Shown here: positions 33,510 to 44,358 of the stretch, in pieces
How positions within the stretch are numbered: the stretch's first letter is position 1
Layout: each line of letters begins with the position of its first letter
Assembly: GCA_001430745.1 (NCBI GenBank)
Contig: KQ481946.1
Coordinates: forward strand, 384,887 to 448,886
From: Auxenochlorella pyrenoidosa
Taxonomy: Eukaryota; Chlorophyta; Trebouxiophyceae; Chlorellales; Chlorellaceae
DNA length: 64,000 nt
Direction: 5' to 3'
Made by a program: the position numbers and the translations under genes
The notes under the pieces: model-generated
Told to the model about the DNA's origin: nothing
The model's input: only the letters and a program-made list of their open reading frames with translations
Database searches by the model: none

Positions 33510-36500
33510 AGCGTGAGCCGCAAACGCAGGCATTAGACAGCGGCGAGCAGGCGGGCACAGCGTGGCTCTTCCTACCCCTAACTCCCGCAGGCCTCCTCAG
33601 GTTTTCCCAGTCTCATTGTACCTCGCACGTGCAATCCTGTTGCCCATGCGGTTTGAAATGGAGGGGGTGATGCAAGGTGTGACGGGATCATTCAACATGC
33701 AGCTGCTGAAACAGCAGTTCCTGGGCTGCCGCCACGGGGAGGCGGGTGCGCATATCCCGCTGCCTCTCCTGCCCCAAGCTCAGAGCAGCGGCACGCAGCT
33801 GACGCTTTTCAGCCGGTGGCAGGCGCCGCACAAGCTGCCGCGCCTGTTGAAGGGAGTGCGCCAGCACAGTGGGCAGGGCGGGCAGCAGGCCGGGGGAGGG
33901 GGTGGGCAGCAGCGCCCACTCGGCTTCCGCCAGCGGCAGGCGCGCCGCCACCAGGTCCCCAAGCAGTGGCCAGGCTTTGGGGCCGGCAGCCAGCAGCGTC
34001 CCTGCTGCCTGTGGCATGCTGCAGGCATTGAGCAGCACTCGGACGGCGCCGCGGTGGTCTATCCAATCATATCTGCCCGGCTCCTCCTCGTCTGCCAGGC
34101 CGGCAAGCGCCAGCTGCAGCGGGGTGCAGCCGTGGCTGTCTTCCATGGCGGCTGCCTGCGGGGCTGCCGCCAGCAGCTCAAGCACAGCCTCCGGGTTGCC
34201 GTCGAATGCGGCAATGTGCAGCGGGGTCAGACCCGCGATGATGCTGTCCCCTGCCTGTGTGGCTGGCTTGCTCGTAAGCATGCCACGAGAGCGCAGCCGC
34301 TCCAGCTCATAGGTAACGTAGGAGCAGCTGGCAGTGCACAGCGCCGCCTCTGGCGCGGCAGCCAGCAGCAGCCGCACAGCTTCCTCGTTTCCATTGCTTG
34401 CTGCGCAGTGGAGCGGCAGCCTGCCCTGTTTGTCGGGCTGCAGCACCACCTCTGGCGCAGCCTCGATCAGCACCGCCACCGCCTCGGGGGCAGTTAAGGC
34501 GGCACGGTGCAGCGGGGTCTGGGCCTCCAACTGGCAGTTGTGCGATGGCTGGATGCCGGTGGGCCGGGACAGGTCGCCACGCTTCAGCAGCTGGCCGTGC
34601 ACAGCGGCCACAGCGCGGCGCGACCCGAGGGCCGCCCCCGCCGTTTCTGGCGCCGCCTGCAGCAGCAGGCGCAGCGACAGCACCCTCCCCCGGTAGGCCG
34701 CATGGTGGATGGGGTAGAGTCCGTTCTCGTCCGGCACACACGCCATATGTGGTGCAGCCTGCAGCAGAAGCTCAAACAGCTGCTCTTCTTGCGGCGTGCT
34801 GCACCACTGAGAAGCCGCAGCCAGAGGGGAAGCCCCGGGCCAAGGGGCGTCTGCCTCGCTGGCTGCAGCTGGGTCCAGCAGCAGCAGCACCCGGGTGCCG
34901 ATCAGGCTGCTGGTGTAAGCTGCCCGGTAGAGGAGAGTGGGCTTCACTGCGTGCAGGGTGAGGGAGGGCGGTGCGGCACATGCGTTTCCAGTGCAGAGAG
35001 AGGGTGCCCATGAAGCGCTGCACAAGCCAGCGCGTGCCCACCCCTGCTGGGCTTCTAGCCAAAGCATCGCCGTGGGCGGCACCTACCCTTCCATTTGAGC
35101 AGCCCCACCACCCAGAAGTTAATCTCCCTGAAGAGCTCCTCGAAGCTTGTGTCTGCCAGCTCGAGGCGCCCGGCCTCTGTGAGCTCGTCGCCACTGCGCC
35201 ACGGGAAGCAGAGGTGCAAGCTGGGCATTGAGCCGGAGGCCACCGGGCGGCTTGGCAACGTGCACGAGATTCAAGCTTCCCGCAGGGCCTGCATGCAGCG
35301 TGAGCCGCCTGATGCGGCATTTGGAGTCACATCAGATGCCGTCGAGACGGCATGAGGCTGAGGCCATCCTCACGAGGAGGAGATGCTTGCCGGGCAGACA
35401 GCTGGACCCCTAGCACCTCAGGATGAACAACAGGAGCGTACCGGAATGGCTCAGCGCGGCTGCGCAAGACAAGGCCATCCAGCGACAGCCCTGCGTCGAA
35501 AGCCGCCTTGACTGCAAACAGGCGGCAGCCGCAGAGCATGGCAATCGCCTGTTAGGGAGGTGTGAAGCATGCACAGGCTGCCGAGGGTACTGTGCGCTTG
35601 CTGTTGGCCTTGTTGCAGGCAAGTGCTGTGCACGCTGCGCTTTCCTGCACCCACGGCGCAGCGGAGGCCCCTGCTCACTGCTCAGCAGGTCGGCAGCCTG
35701 GTCGGCATGCCTCTGTGTTGGCAGCCCATCAAGCCTGTAGAGCTTGCCGTGGTGCAGGCACTCAACCTGCAGCAGAGGTGTGGCATGCACGAGGAGGCTG
35801 AGCAGCCCATCAGTACCTGAGAGCAGGCGGGTGCAATTCTTATTTGCCAAGCAAGGAGCATGCTGAACGGTGAATGCTGGCTGACTGACGCAGGTGCTCT
35901 ACTCCAACTGGACCAGGTGCCGCAGACGCTTTGGGGTAGGGATGGATAGACGGGCAGCGCCTGCAGGGAATGCAACCATGCCGCTGCCATGCGAATGCAA
36001 TCGATATCTGCATGGCTGCCCTTCTAGTGGGGCAGCATTGCTCTGAAAGAGCTCCTGAAACGCGCCCTCCTAATCGCTTACTTGCATGCCTGCCGCTGCC
36101 GAGCCTGCGCTGGGTACCTTGACAGAGCAAATGAAGCTGGCATCGGAACCTCTTGAAGGAGCTGTCTCACCGCCTCCTGCAAAAACGGGCATGTGAAGCT
36201 GAGTTCAGTATCCTCACTCAAATTTGGCAATGTGGCAGGGTCATGCGGCAGTGGGGGAAGCCTGCAGTGCTGCTGGGCGGCGGCAGCGCCGCCTGGCACA
36301 GGCGGGCGGACTCAAAGCCGCCCGCACCTCTGTCATGTGCCCGTGGTGGGCAATGAAACCTGCTGCGAAGGGGCGGGTGCGCTTGGCGAGGCGCAACACG
36401 GCGCGCTGAGCAGAGCACTCTCGTTTGCGGCGCCGCGTGTGGCGAGAGGCTCGCAGGGATGTTGCAAAGCGACATAAAGGAGTAAGCGGTATCGGTAGAT

Positions 36501-36669
36501 GCAGCCAGAGGTCGGGCCCCTCATGATCTCAATGGTGGGTGCTGACGTGGCCACGCTTCGCGCATGGCAGTCCCAAGCAGAGAAGAGGGAGAAAAACTCA
36601 AGAGTCATTCGGGCTTCTACCCAACCTTGCAAAATCCTAACTGCCGCTGGATCATGCTCGTGGGAATGC
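33510..36669. repeat. tandem duplication unit A (about 3.16 kb)
   Basis: Unit A repeats the organisation and much of the sequence of unit B at an offset of about 3.16 kb. Near-identical landmarks include GTGAGCCGCAAACGCAGG at about 33513 and 36670, the segment around 33590-33720 against 36740-36870, and all six exons of the ankyrin gene. The end of each unit carries a related CCGCTGGATCATGCTC. Confidence 0.88.
33688..36456 (-). CDS. ankyrin-repeat protein, copy A
   Basis: Exons 36456-36328, 36176-36118, 35797-35679, 35511-35442, 35193-35087 and 34946-33688 join in phase. The last exon encodes about five ankyrin repeats (GLYPIHHAAYRGR, QTPLHRAALTAPEA, GRLPLHCAASNGNEE, LTPLHIAAFDGNPEA, GCTPLQLALAG), followed by an alpha-helical Leu-rich C-terminus ending QLHVE. 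The first five exons encode about 160 residues I cannot assign (CLHHGKLYRLDGLPTQRHAD, DGLVLRSRAEPFR, FEELFREINFWVVGLLKWK). The start is uncertain: the codon matching the ATG of copy B is CTG (36456-36454), and the next in-frame ATG, at 36336, would remove 40 residues. Ankyrin repeats bind other proteins; the partner is unknown. Confidence 0.75.
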
Positions 36670-36836
36670 GTGAGCCGCAAACGCAGGCAGGCGGGCACAG
36701 CGTGGCTGTGCCTACAATTCCCAACCCTAAACTCCCGCAGGCCTCCTCAGGTTTTCCCAGTCTCATTGTACCTCGCACGTGCAATCCTGTTGCCCATGCT
36801 GTTAGAAATGGAGGGGTAATGCAAGGTGTGACGGGA

Positions 36837-39595
36837 TCATTCAACATGCAGCTGCTGAAACAGCAGTTCCTGGGCTGCTGCCACGGGGAGGCGGGTGCAC
36901 ACATACCGCTGCCTCTCCTGCCCCAAGCTCAGAGCAGTGGCACGCAGCCGACGCTTCTCAGCAGGTGGCAGGCGCCGCACAAGCTGCCGCGCCTGTTGAA
37001 GGGAGTGCGCCAGCACAGTGGGCAGGGCGGGCAGCAGGCCGGGGCAGGGTGTGGGCAGCAGCGCCCACTCGGCTTCTGCCAGCGGCAGGCGCGCCGTCAC
37101 AAGGTCCCCAAGCAGTGGCCAGGCTTTGGGGCCGGCAGCCAGCAGCGTCCCTGCTGCCTGTGGCATGCTGCAGGCATTGAGCAGCACGCGGACAGCGCGG
37201 CGGTGGTCTGTCATATCATACTTGCCCGGCTCCTCCTCGCCTGCCAGGGCGGCAAGCGCCAGCTGCAGCGGGGTGCAGCCGTGGTGGTCCTGCATGGCGG
37301 CTGCAAGCGGGGCTGCCGCCAGAAGCTCGCGCACAGCCCCCGGGTTGCCGTCGAATGCGGCAATGTGCAGCGGGGTCAGCCGCCCGCTGGCAAGGCCCCG
37401 TGCCCACGGGGGTCGCCTGCTCCTCAGCACGCCACGATCGCGCAGCAGCTCCAGCAGGAGCACCTCCCAGACAGGGCTGGCAGTGCGCAGCGCCGCCTCT
37501 GGCGCAGCAGCCAGCAGCAGCTGCGCAGTCTCCTCGTTTCAGGTGCTTGCCGCGCAGTGGAGCGGCAGCCTGCCCTGTTTGTCGGGCTGCAGCACCGCCT
37601 CTGGCGCAGCTTCGATGAGCACTGCCGCCGCCTTGGGTCTGGAGGCGGCGAGGTGCAGCGGGGTCTGGGCATCCAACCGACGGTCAGGCCACTGCCGGAT
37701 GCCGGTGGGCCGGGACAGGTCGCCACGCTCCAGCAGCTTGCTATGCACAGCGGCCACAGCGCGGCGCGACCCGAAAGCCGTCCCCGCCGTTTCCGGCGCC
37801 GCCTGCAGCAGCAGGTGCAGCGCCGGCACCCTGCCCCAGTCGGCCGCGTGGTGGATGGGGTAGAGTCCTTTCTCGTCCGGCACGTGTGCCATGTGAGGCG
37901 CGGCCTGCAGCAGCAGCTCAAACAGCTGCTCTGTCGGCGGCGCGCTAGACCACTGACAGGCCGCAGCCAGAGGGCAGGCCCCAGGCCAAGGGGCGTCGGC
38001 CGCACTGGCTGCAGCCGGGTCCAGCAGCAGCAGCAGCCGGGTGCCGATCAGGCTGCTGTAGTCCGCTGCCTGGTACAGGAGCGTGGGCTTCACTGCGAGA
38101 ATGGTGGAGGGCGGGGCGGCACATGCGTTGCCAGTGCAGGGAGAGGGTGCCCATGAAGTCCTTCCCAAGCCAGAGCGTGCCCACCCCTCCCGGTGGACCT
38201 CCCAGGGTTACAGACAAGGAGCGCTACCAGATGAAGCATCAAACCGTGGGCGGCCTACCGTCCCGTTTGAGCAGCCCCTCCACCCAGCGCTCAATCTGCC
38301 CGAAGAGGTCCTCGAAGCTTGTGCCCGCCAGCTCGAGGCGCCCGGCCTCTGTAAGCTCGTCGCCACTGTGCCACGGGCAGCGGAGGTGTAAGCCCGGCAT
38401 TGAGCTGGAGGCCAAAGGGCAGCCTGGCAGTGTGTGCCAGATCCAAGCTTCCCAAGGGTCTGCATGCAGCGCAAGCCGCCTGATGCGGCAGCACGAGTCA
38501 TCTCAGACACCTTTGAACCCGCATTGAGCAGGTGCCATGCCCGAAAGAAGGAGATGCCTGCCGGGCCAACAACCAGACCCTAAGCACCACAAACGAACAG
38601 CAGGTACCCACCGGAATGGCTGGGCGCGGCTGCGCAAGACAAGGCCATCCAAGGACTGCCCCGCTTCAGAAGCCGCCTTGACTGCAGGCAGGTGGGCAGC
38701 CGCAGAGCATGGCAACTGCCTGTTAAGGAAGTGTGAAGTGTGGCATGCACACGCTGCCAAGGGTACTGTGCGCTGCTGACGACTTGTTGCAGTGACGTGC
38801 TGTGCTGTGCATGCTGAGCTTGCTTGCACCCGCGGCGCGGCGGAGGCCCCTGCTCACTGCTCAGCAGGTCGGCAGCCTGCTCGGCATGCCTCTGTGTTGG
38901 CAGACCATCCAGCCTGTAGAGCTTGCCGTGGTGCAGGCACTTGACCTGTAGGACAGGTTCGGCATGCACGAGGAGGCTGAGCAGGACGTCTACCTAAGAG
39001 CAGGACGGTGCAATCGTTGGTAATGGAAGCAAGGTGCAGGGCTGACTGACTGACGCTGGTGCTTCCAGTTGAACCAAGATGCCGCAAACCCTTCGGGGTA
39101 GGATGCAACGACAGGCTTCGAGCGCGCTGCAAGGCATGCAACCATGTCGCTGCCATTGAGACCGCACCTGGAAGCTGCATGGCCACCCTTCTAGTGGGGC
39201 AGCATAGCCTGGAAGGAGATACAGCAATGCGCGTACCCATCCACTGGCTTGCATGGGTACCCCCTTGACAGAGCAAATGAAGCTGGCATCCGGACCTCTT
39301 GAAGGAGCTGTCTCACCGCCCCCTGCAAAAACGGGCATGTGAGGCTGAGTTTGATACCCTCGCTGGCCATGGGGCAGGGGCATCTGGCGGTGGGCTGGCG
39401 GTGGGGGCAGCCGGCAGTGCTGCTGGGCGGCGGCAGTGCCCCTGGCACAAGCGGCGGACTCGAAGCCGCTCGCACCTCTGCCATATGCCCGAGGTGGGCA
39501 ATGAAGCCTGCTGCGAAGGGGCGGGTGCTCTCGGCGAGGCGCAACACGCCGCGTTGCTCTCGCTTGGAGCGCCGTGTGAGGCGAGAGGCCCGCAT
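36837..39595 (-). CDS. ankyrin-repeat protein, copy B, interrupted by an in-frame TGA
   Basis: Exons 39595-39476, 39322-39261, 38976-38858, 38681-38612, 38365-38259 and 38092-36837 parallel copy A with conserved phases. The start is ATG (MRASRLTRRSKRE). In the last exon the third ankyrin repeat reads LPLHCAAST and then TGA (37541-37539), where copy A has Asn-Gly. The frame stays open on both sides to the shared end QLHVE. If translated as read, the protein stops after about 345 residues, losing later repeats and the C-terminus. It may be a young pseudogene, a truncated functional protein or a sequencing error. Readthrough or selenocysteine is unlikely, since no Sec context is known for this family. 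Confidence 0.65.
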
Positions 39596-39732
39596 TGATG
39601 TTGCAGAGTGACATTCAGGCATTCAAGAGTAAGAGGTATCGGCGGATGCAAGGAGGGGGCCACCACAAGATCTCAACGGCGGGCGCTGACGTGGCACGCT
39701 CCGCGCATCGCATTCCCAGAGTGCAAAAGCAT

Positions 39733-39741
39733 TATATAAAA
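39733..39741 (-). promoter_or_regulatory. possible TATA box upstream of ankyrin copy B
   Basis: The plus strand reads TATATAAAA here, within a locally AT-rich patch about 140 bp upstream of the copy B ATG. Read on the minus strand it is TTTTATATA, so orientation is ambiguous. The corresponding region of copy A shows no such sequence. Confidence 0.25.
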
Positions 39742-39838
39742 CCAAACAGAGAATTTGGAGACGATTTCAGGGACTCTTTGAACTTTTGCAAACCTTGCCA
39801 ACAACCTTACCGCCGCTGGATCATGCTCATGGGAGCGG

Positions 39839-40380
39839 GTGCACATCCACGGCGGTCTGCTTCTGCGTCGCCGGTCGAAAGGTGAACAGGCAGTCCTAAA
39901 GCTCAAGATGTCCTGCAACAACAGAGGTGTTTGTGCACGCGGCCTCTGATTGGTACCTGGATGGCCCAGAGCAATGTCGACTGGTTGCTGCATATGCCTG
40001 CGCGACATGCGCCACGAAGAGGCGTGCCTTCTCGCCTTCTCGTTGTGCCTCCACTCTTGTCCGTACAATCGGCAGGCGCACAGCACGCCGGATGACTTCA
40101 GGCGAGCTCAAACAATTTGTGGACATGAAGAGTCTGAGACACGGACACTGGGAGCAGGCAGCACAGCCGGCACAGCGTCGCTGAGCGCCGCCTCCCCCCG
40201 CTAGCGCCCTCCGCTGCTCCGTTTTTTTTAAAGCTCCAAGGACACTGCCTACAAAGGCCAGAGCCTAAACTCACCGGTCAAGCAAAAGGCGAACATGCAA
40301 GGCATCCAAATAAGTGTAGGAAGCTAGGGCGCACGAGCCGTGGCACAGGGGCCAGCTGCCGCATTTGCGCTGGCGCGGCC
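39839..40380. other. intergenic stretch
   Basis: This lies between the duplication and the ITPK1 stop. No gene or clear signal is seen. Confidence 0.4.
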
Positions 40381-43300
40381 TCACTGCGGCACGGTCTGCT
40401 GCTGCTGCTGGCCCTCCTGCTGCGTGCCCTCTGCTGTTGCCGGCTTGAGCGGCGGCTGCAACTGCTGCTGTGCCGCCTGCTGCTGCCCCGCCGCCTGCTG
40501 CTGCCCCGCCTGCTGCTGCCCCGCCGCCTGCTGCTGCTGGGCCTGGTCGCGGAAGCAGACGCTGCGCAGGAACTGCACCATGTACTCCTCGTAGTCGGGC
40601 ATCTTCTCGTAGCCTGCGGCCGCGGCGGCGGGCAGGCAAGGGGAGTTTTGCGGCCGCGGTTCATTCATTTGACCATATACACGTGCTGCTTTCGATTCAC
40701 TTATGTTGGATTCATAACAACACCACATTCCTTCGTTTCCGTGAGGCTGGGCAAGGGGACCACTCTGGGCGGCTACAGCAAGGCTCCAGCGGGGCATGCC
40801 GGGAGCCCCAGGCTGACAGCTTGCAGGCGGCCACCCACCCGGGAAGTAGTTGATGTCTATCAGGTGGTACAGCAGCTCCCCCTGCTGCTGTTCCTGCCCC
40901 TGCGGGCGCTGCTGCTGCGCGCCGCCGTCGCCTGCCGCACCGCCACCCCCGCTGTCCGAGCGCCCGTCTGCGACCGCCGCCGCCGCCGCCTCTATGGCCG
41001 CTGTTGACGCTGCCGTCAGGTCCAGGACGGCGGGCTCGTCTTCCTGTGCAAGGGCAGCAGCTGCTGGGGCCTCTGCCTGCGCTTCCGCAAGCGCCACGGC
41101 CGCTGCGACAGCGATGCCGCCCGGGGGTGGCGCCGAGGGTGGGGAGCCGCCGGTGGGTGTCCCTGCTCCTGCTGCCGCGCCGCTGCCATGCGGGCTGATG
41201 CTGTGCTGGTGCGTCAGGCGGCGGTGGCAGTGCATGGGCACTATGACGTCGAAATTGAACAGGCTGAGCCCCGTCTTTCGCCGCAGGCGCTGCGCCAGCG
41301 CCTGCAGCAGCCAGGCGGGCGGGCTCGGCACGCCGTGCCCCTGCAGCACGGGCCAGGATGGGCCGGCAGCACGGCAGCGTCGACAGCTGGGTGGGCGCAC
41401 ATGGACTGACAGGCAGCAGGCACACCGGTGGGCAGCGCTGCTGGCGGGGAGCCAGTCGATGGCATGGTGGCACACAAGCCGCTGCAGGCAGGCGGATCCA
41501 GCATGCATGCAAGCCGAGTCGGACTGCCCGCAGAGCTTGCCTTGGGCGCGGTGTCAGCCCGCCCCCACGACTTGGTTGCCGGGTATGCGGAGACCCGCTC
41601 CATCAACTCTAGGTCGGGTTGGCCGCCCGTGGCCCACCGCTGGTGGTGCTGCTGCGCCGCCGGCTGCGCCGCGCCCTGCTGCTCCTGCTGCCGGTCGGCC
41701 GGAGCCTCTGCTGTGGCGCTCCCTGCGGCAGGCGCTGTTCCCTCATGCCCGGGCGCCGCCGACGCCCGCTGGGCCTGCTGCTGGGCATCGTCCGGCTGCA
41801 GCTGCTGCTGCTGCTGCTGCTGCCGCTGCTGCCGCCCATTCATTGCCGCGCTCGTGCACGCGCCGTTGGGCCCTGACGGGCCCTGTGACAGGTGAAGCGA
41901 GTTGCGCTTGACACGCACTGCGAGGGCCGGGGNNNNNNNNNNNNNNNNNNNNNNNNNNNNNNNNNNNNNNNNNNNNNNNNNNNNNNNNNNNNNNNNNNNN
42001 NNNNNNNNNNNNNNNNNNNNNNNNNNNNNNNNNNNNNNNNNNNNNNNNNNNNNNNNNNNNNNNNNNNNNNNNNNNNNNNNNNNNNNNNNNNNNNNNNNNN
42101 NNNNNNNNNNNNNNNNNNNNNNNNNNNNNNNNNNNNNNNNNNNNNNNNNNNNNNNNNNNNNNNNNNNNNNNNNNNNNNNNNNNNNNNNNNNNNNNNNNNN
42201 NNNNNNNNNNNNNNNNNNNNNNNNNNNNNNNNNNNNNNNNNNNNNNNNNNNNNNNNNNNNNNNNNNNNNNNNNNNNNNNNNNNNNNNNNNNNNNNNNNNN
42301 NNNNNNNNNNNNNNNNNNNNNNNNNNNNNNNNNNNNNNNNNNNNNNNNNNNNNNNNNNNNNNNNNNNNNNNNNNNNNNNNNNNNNNNNNNNNNNNNNNNN
42401 NNNNNNNNNNNNNNNNNNNNNNNNNNNNNNNNNNNNNNNNNNNNNNNNNNNNNNNNNNNNNNNNNNNNNNNNNNNNNNNNNNNNNNNNNNNNNNNNNNNN
42501 NNNNNNNNNNNNNNNNNNNNNNNTCGTCTTTAGCGGCTCTCCTCGCAGCATGCAACCGCGGGCATGGCCCGGCCTCCTTGGTGACCAAGGTCCTGCTACC
42601 GCCCAACCGCCCCGGCCTCGTTGCCCCCGCCAGCACAAGCTGTGCAGGGCGGCGAGGGTAGCACCACTGGCGGCACCGCCAGGGGCAGGCGCAGCAGCGC
42701 GGGCGCGGGGCACTCGAGGAGCGCGGCAGCGGAGCGGCCAAGATTTTTCAAATCACGTGAAAACAAATTATCCTTTCTGTTCTTCACTCTGTGCTCACCC
42801 GACGTCTCCCCCAGCACGTACACCTTGAACAGGCAGCCGCCGTGGTCCACGTACTGCTGCAGCATCACCGGCAGCGGCAGGTAGGGCGCCTGCCCCGCCA
42901 CCAGGCGCCCCAGCCCCCGCGGCGTGTGCACCACTGCGGCGGCGCCGCGGGCGGCACGGGGCCGGCATTCTCAGCGGGGCCGGCAAGCACATTGGCGCGC
43001 TGGTGCCGCATGCAAGGCACGCGCGAGCCTGACCAGGCGGGCAGAACGGCAACGCTCGAGAGCGCCGCCGGTCTCCCCCACGCCCCCTCCCCCAGGGCAG
43101 CCCACCGGCGCTCCCGCCAGTCCCGCCGCGCCACACCTGCCAGCGCATGTGAGCCCTCGCGCCCGTCGGCCCACAGCGGCTTGGCCAGCACGGGGAAGCG
43201 CAGCCCCGCCGCCGCCATCTGCGCCAGCGCCGCCTCCAGCCCAGTGCCCTCGGCCAGCGTGGTGTTGGTGGGCACGTTGCAGCGGCAGCGCTGCGGCGCG

Positions 43301-44159
43301 CGGCCGGGGCCCACCAGCTCTGCCGGCTCCTGTGGATTGGTGCGGAGGCAGCGGCGGCGGGCTGAGCAGGCAGTGTGGGCACTTTGCGCAACAGCGCAGG
43401 GGTTCGCAGAAGGATGCAGTGCCCTGCTGACGTTGAGCGGCCCTGGCGTGGCCGTTTCTGCATGCCACCCAACCACGCATCCCCCTGCGCACCTGCCAGG
43501 CTGCATTCAAACCCAGCACTTGCGTCGCACTGCTAGCGCTCGCCACCCACCCCCAGCACCCACCTCAAACTCCCAGCCATCGCCGTCCAAAAAGGACACC
43601 ATGGTGCCGCGGTTGCGCAGCGGGTACGTCGCCTCGGGCATGTCAAAGATCTGGCGGGGAGGGGCCTGAGGGCGGCAGCGGCTCGGCATGTGGCAAGGTG
43701 GTTGGCCCCTGCAACGCCTGGGGTAAGCGCCCGTACCGCAGGGCGGGCGCCACACCCGCCCGCCATACCTGGACTTCAGGGTGCGCCGCCGCATACTCAA
43801 CCAGCATTTGCTCCCAGTCTGCAAGCGGCCAGGCAGCAGAGGGTGGGCCGTTATGCATGAGGTGCAGCTGCAGTTGTGGCAGCAGCCGCCTGTGGCGGGC
43901 GGCTGCAGCGGCAGCGCAGGCCTCAGGGCTGTGCTGCAGGCTCGGGTGCTGCACCGTTGGTGTCGGGGATCGTACCTGGCTTGCGTACTTTCTGCAAGAT
44001 GGCCGCAAAGGGGCCCTGCTCCTCCAGCGGCACGTCCTTGTCAATGAAGCGCAGCTCGATCCCGTTTTGCGCTGCCATCTCAAGCAGCTTCTGATTGAAG
44101 TGCTTATAGCGCTTGGCGCGCTTCAGGGCCACGCCCACAACGCACGGGCTTTGCGCCAT
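40381..44159 (-). CDS. ITPK1: inositol-tetrakisphosphate 1-kinase (ITPK1 family)
   Basis: ATP-grasp kinase of inositol phosphate (phytate) synthesis. Exons 44159-43976, 43818-43769, 43650-43564, 43329-43137 and 42933-42799 encode MAQSPCVVGVALKRAKRYKH, RFIDKDVPLEEQGPFAAILQ, WEQMLVEYAAAHPEVQ, FPVLAKPLWADG, VMLQQYVDHGGCLFKVYVLG and neighbouring text. After the gap come an exon ending at about 41592, one from about 41345 to 40839, and a last exon 40613-40381. They carry TGLSLFNFDVIVP and LIDINYFPGYEKMPDYEEYM, the metal-binding C-terminal motif of the family. A stretch of about 100 Ala/Gln/Gly-rich residues separates FNFDVI from DINYFPG, where relatives have only about 15. The tail is a Gln/Ala repeat. 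The N-terminal exons are certain; the exons beside the gap are not fixed. Confidence 0.92.
41933..42523. other. assembly gap (591 N)
   Basis: This is a run of N inside the ITPK1 gene, between the exon ending VYVLGETS and the Gln-rich exon at about 41900. Confidence 0.99.
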
Positions 44160-44358
44160 GTTTGATCGCAGTTTGGCGCCTGGCGCCCGCCTCCCCCCTC
44201 TTCCGTGCTCGTGTGCTGAGCAAAGCCAATACGCCTCCCGCCTATACACGCAGCAGGCTATTCATGCCAGGGTTCTCAATGCTCAAAGCGCCCGGGCCGT
44301 TGCATGCGTCTTTGAAGACCTGACGAAACTCAAGCAGCTGGCAGTGTTCTGTTTCTTT
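44160..44358. promoter_or_regulatory. putative bidirectional promoter (ITPK1 / zinc-finger gene)
   Basis: The 199 bp between two divergent ATGs must contain both start regions. I see no clear TATA element. Confidence 0.5.

Larger units (their letters stand above)
36670..39838. repeat. tandem duplication unit B (about 3.16 kb)
   Basis: This is the second copy of the direct tandem repeat, in the same orientation as unit A. Coding exons are well conserved; introns and the promoter side have diverged further. The duplication is therefore not a recent assembly artefact. Confidence 0.88.

Noticed and set aside
34946..35228. ATG at 35228 (MPSLHLCFPW) as the start of ankyrin copy A
   Set aside because: An acceptor at 35194 joins in phase to the upstream exon ending AEPFR in both copies, so this ATG lies in intron sequence.
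37539..37541. TGA in ankyrin copy B read as selenocysteine or removed as a micro-intron
   Set aside because: Copy A has Gly at this place, not Cys. A GC-donor intron here would be under 30 bp.
36564..38156. A 530-residue plus-strand open frame across ankyrin copy B
   Set aside because: It is the antisense shadow of the ankyrin exon. The minus strand shows repeats and conserved splice sites.
40470..40560. Short repeats resembling a CRISPR array
   Set aside because: They are Gln/Ala codon repeats within the ITPK1 reading frame, without unique spacers, in a eukaryotic nuclear genome.
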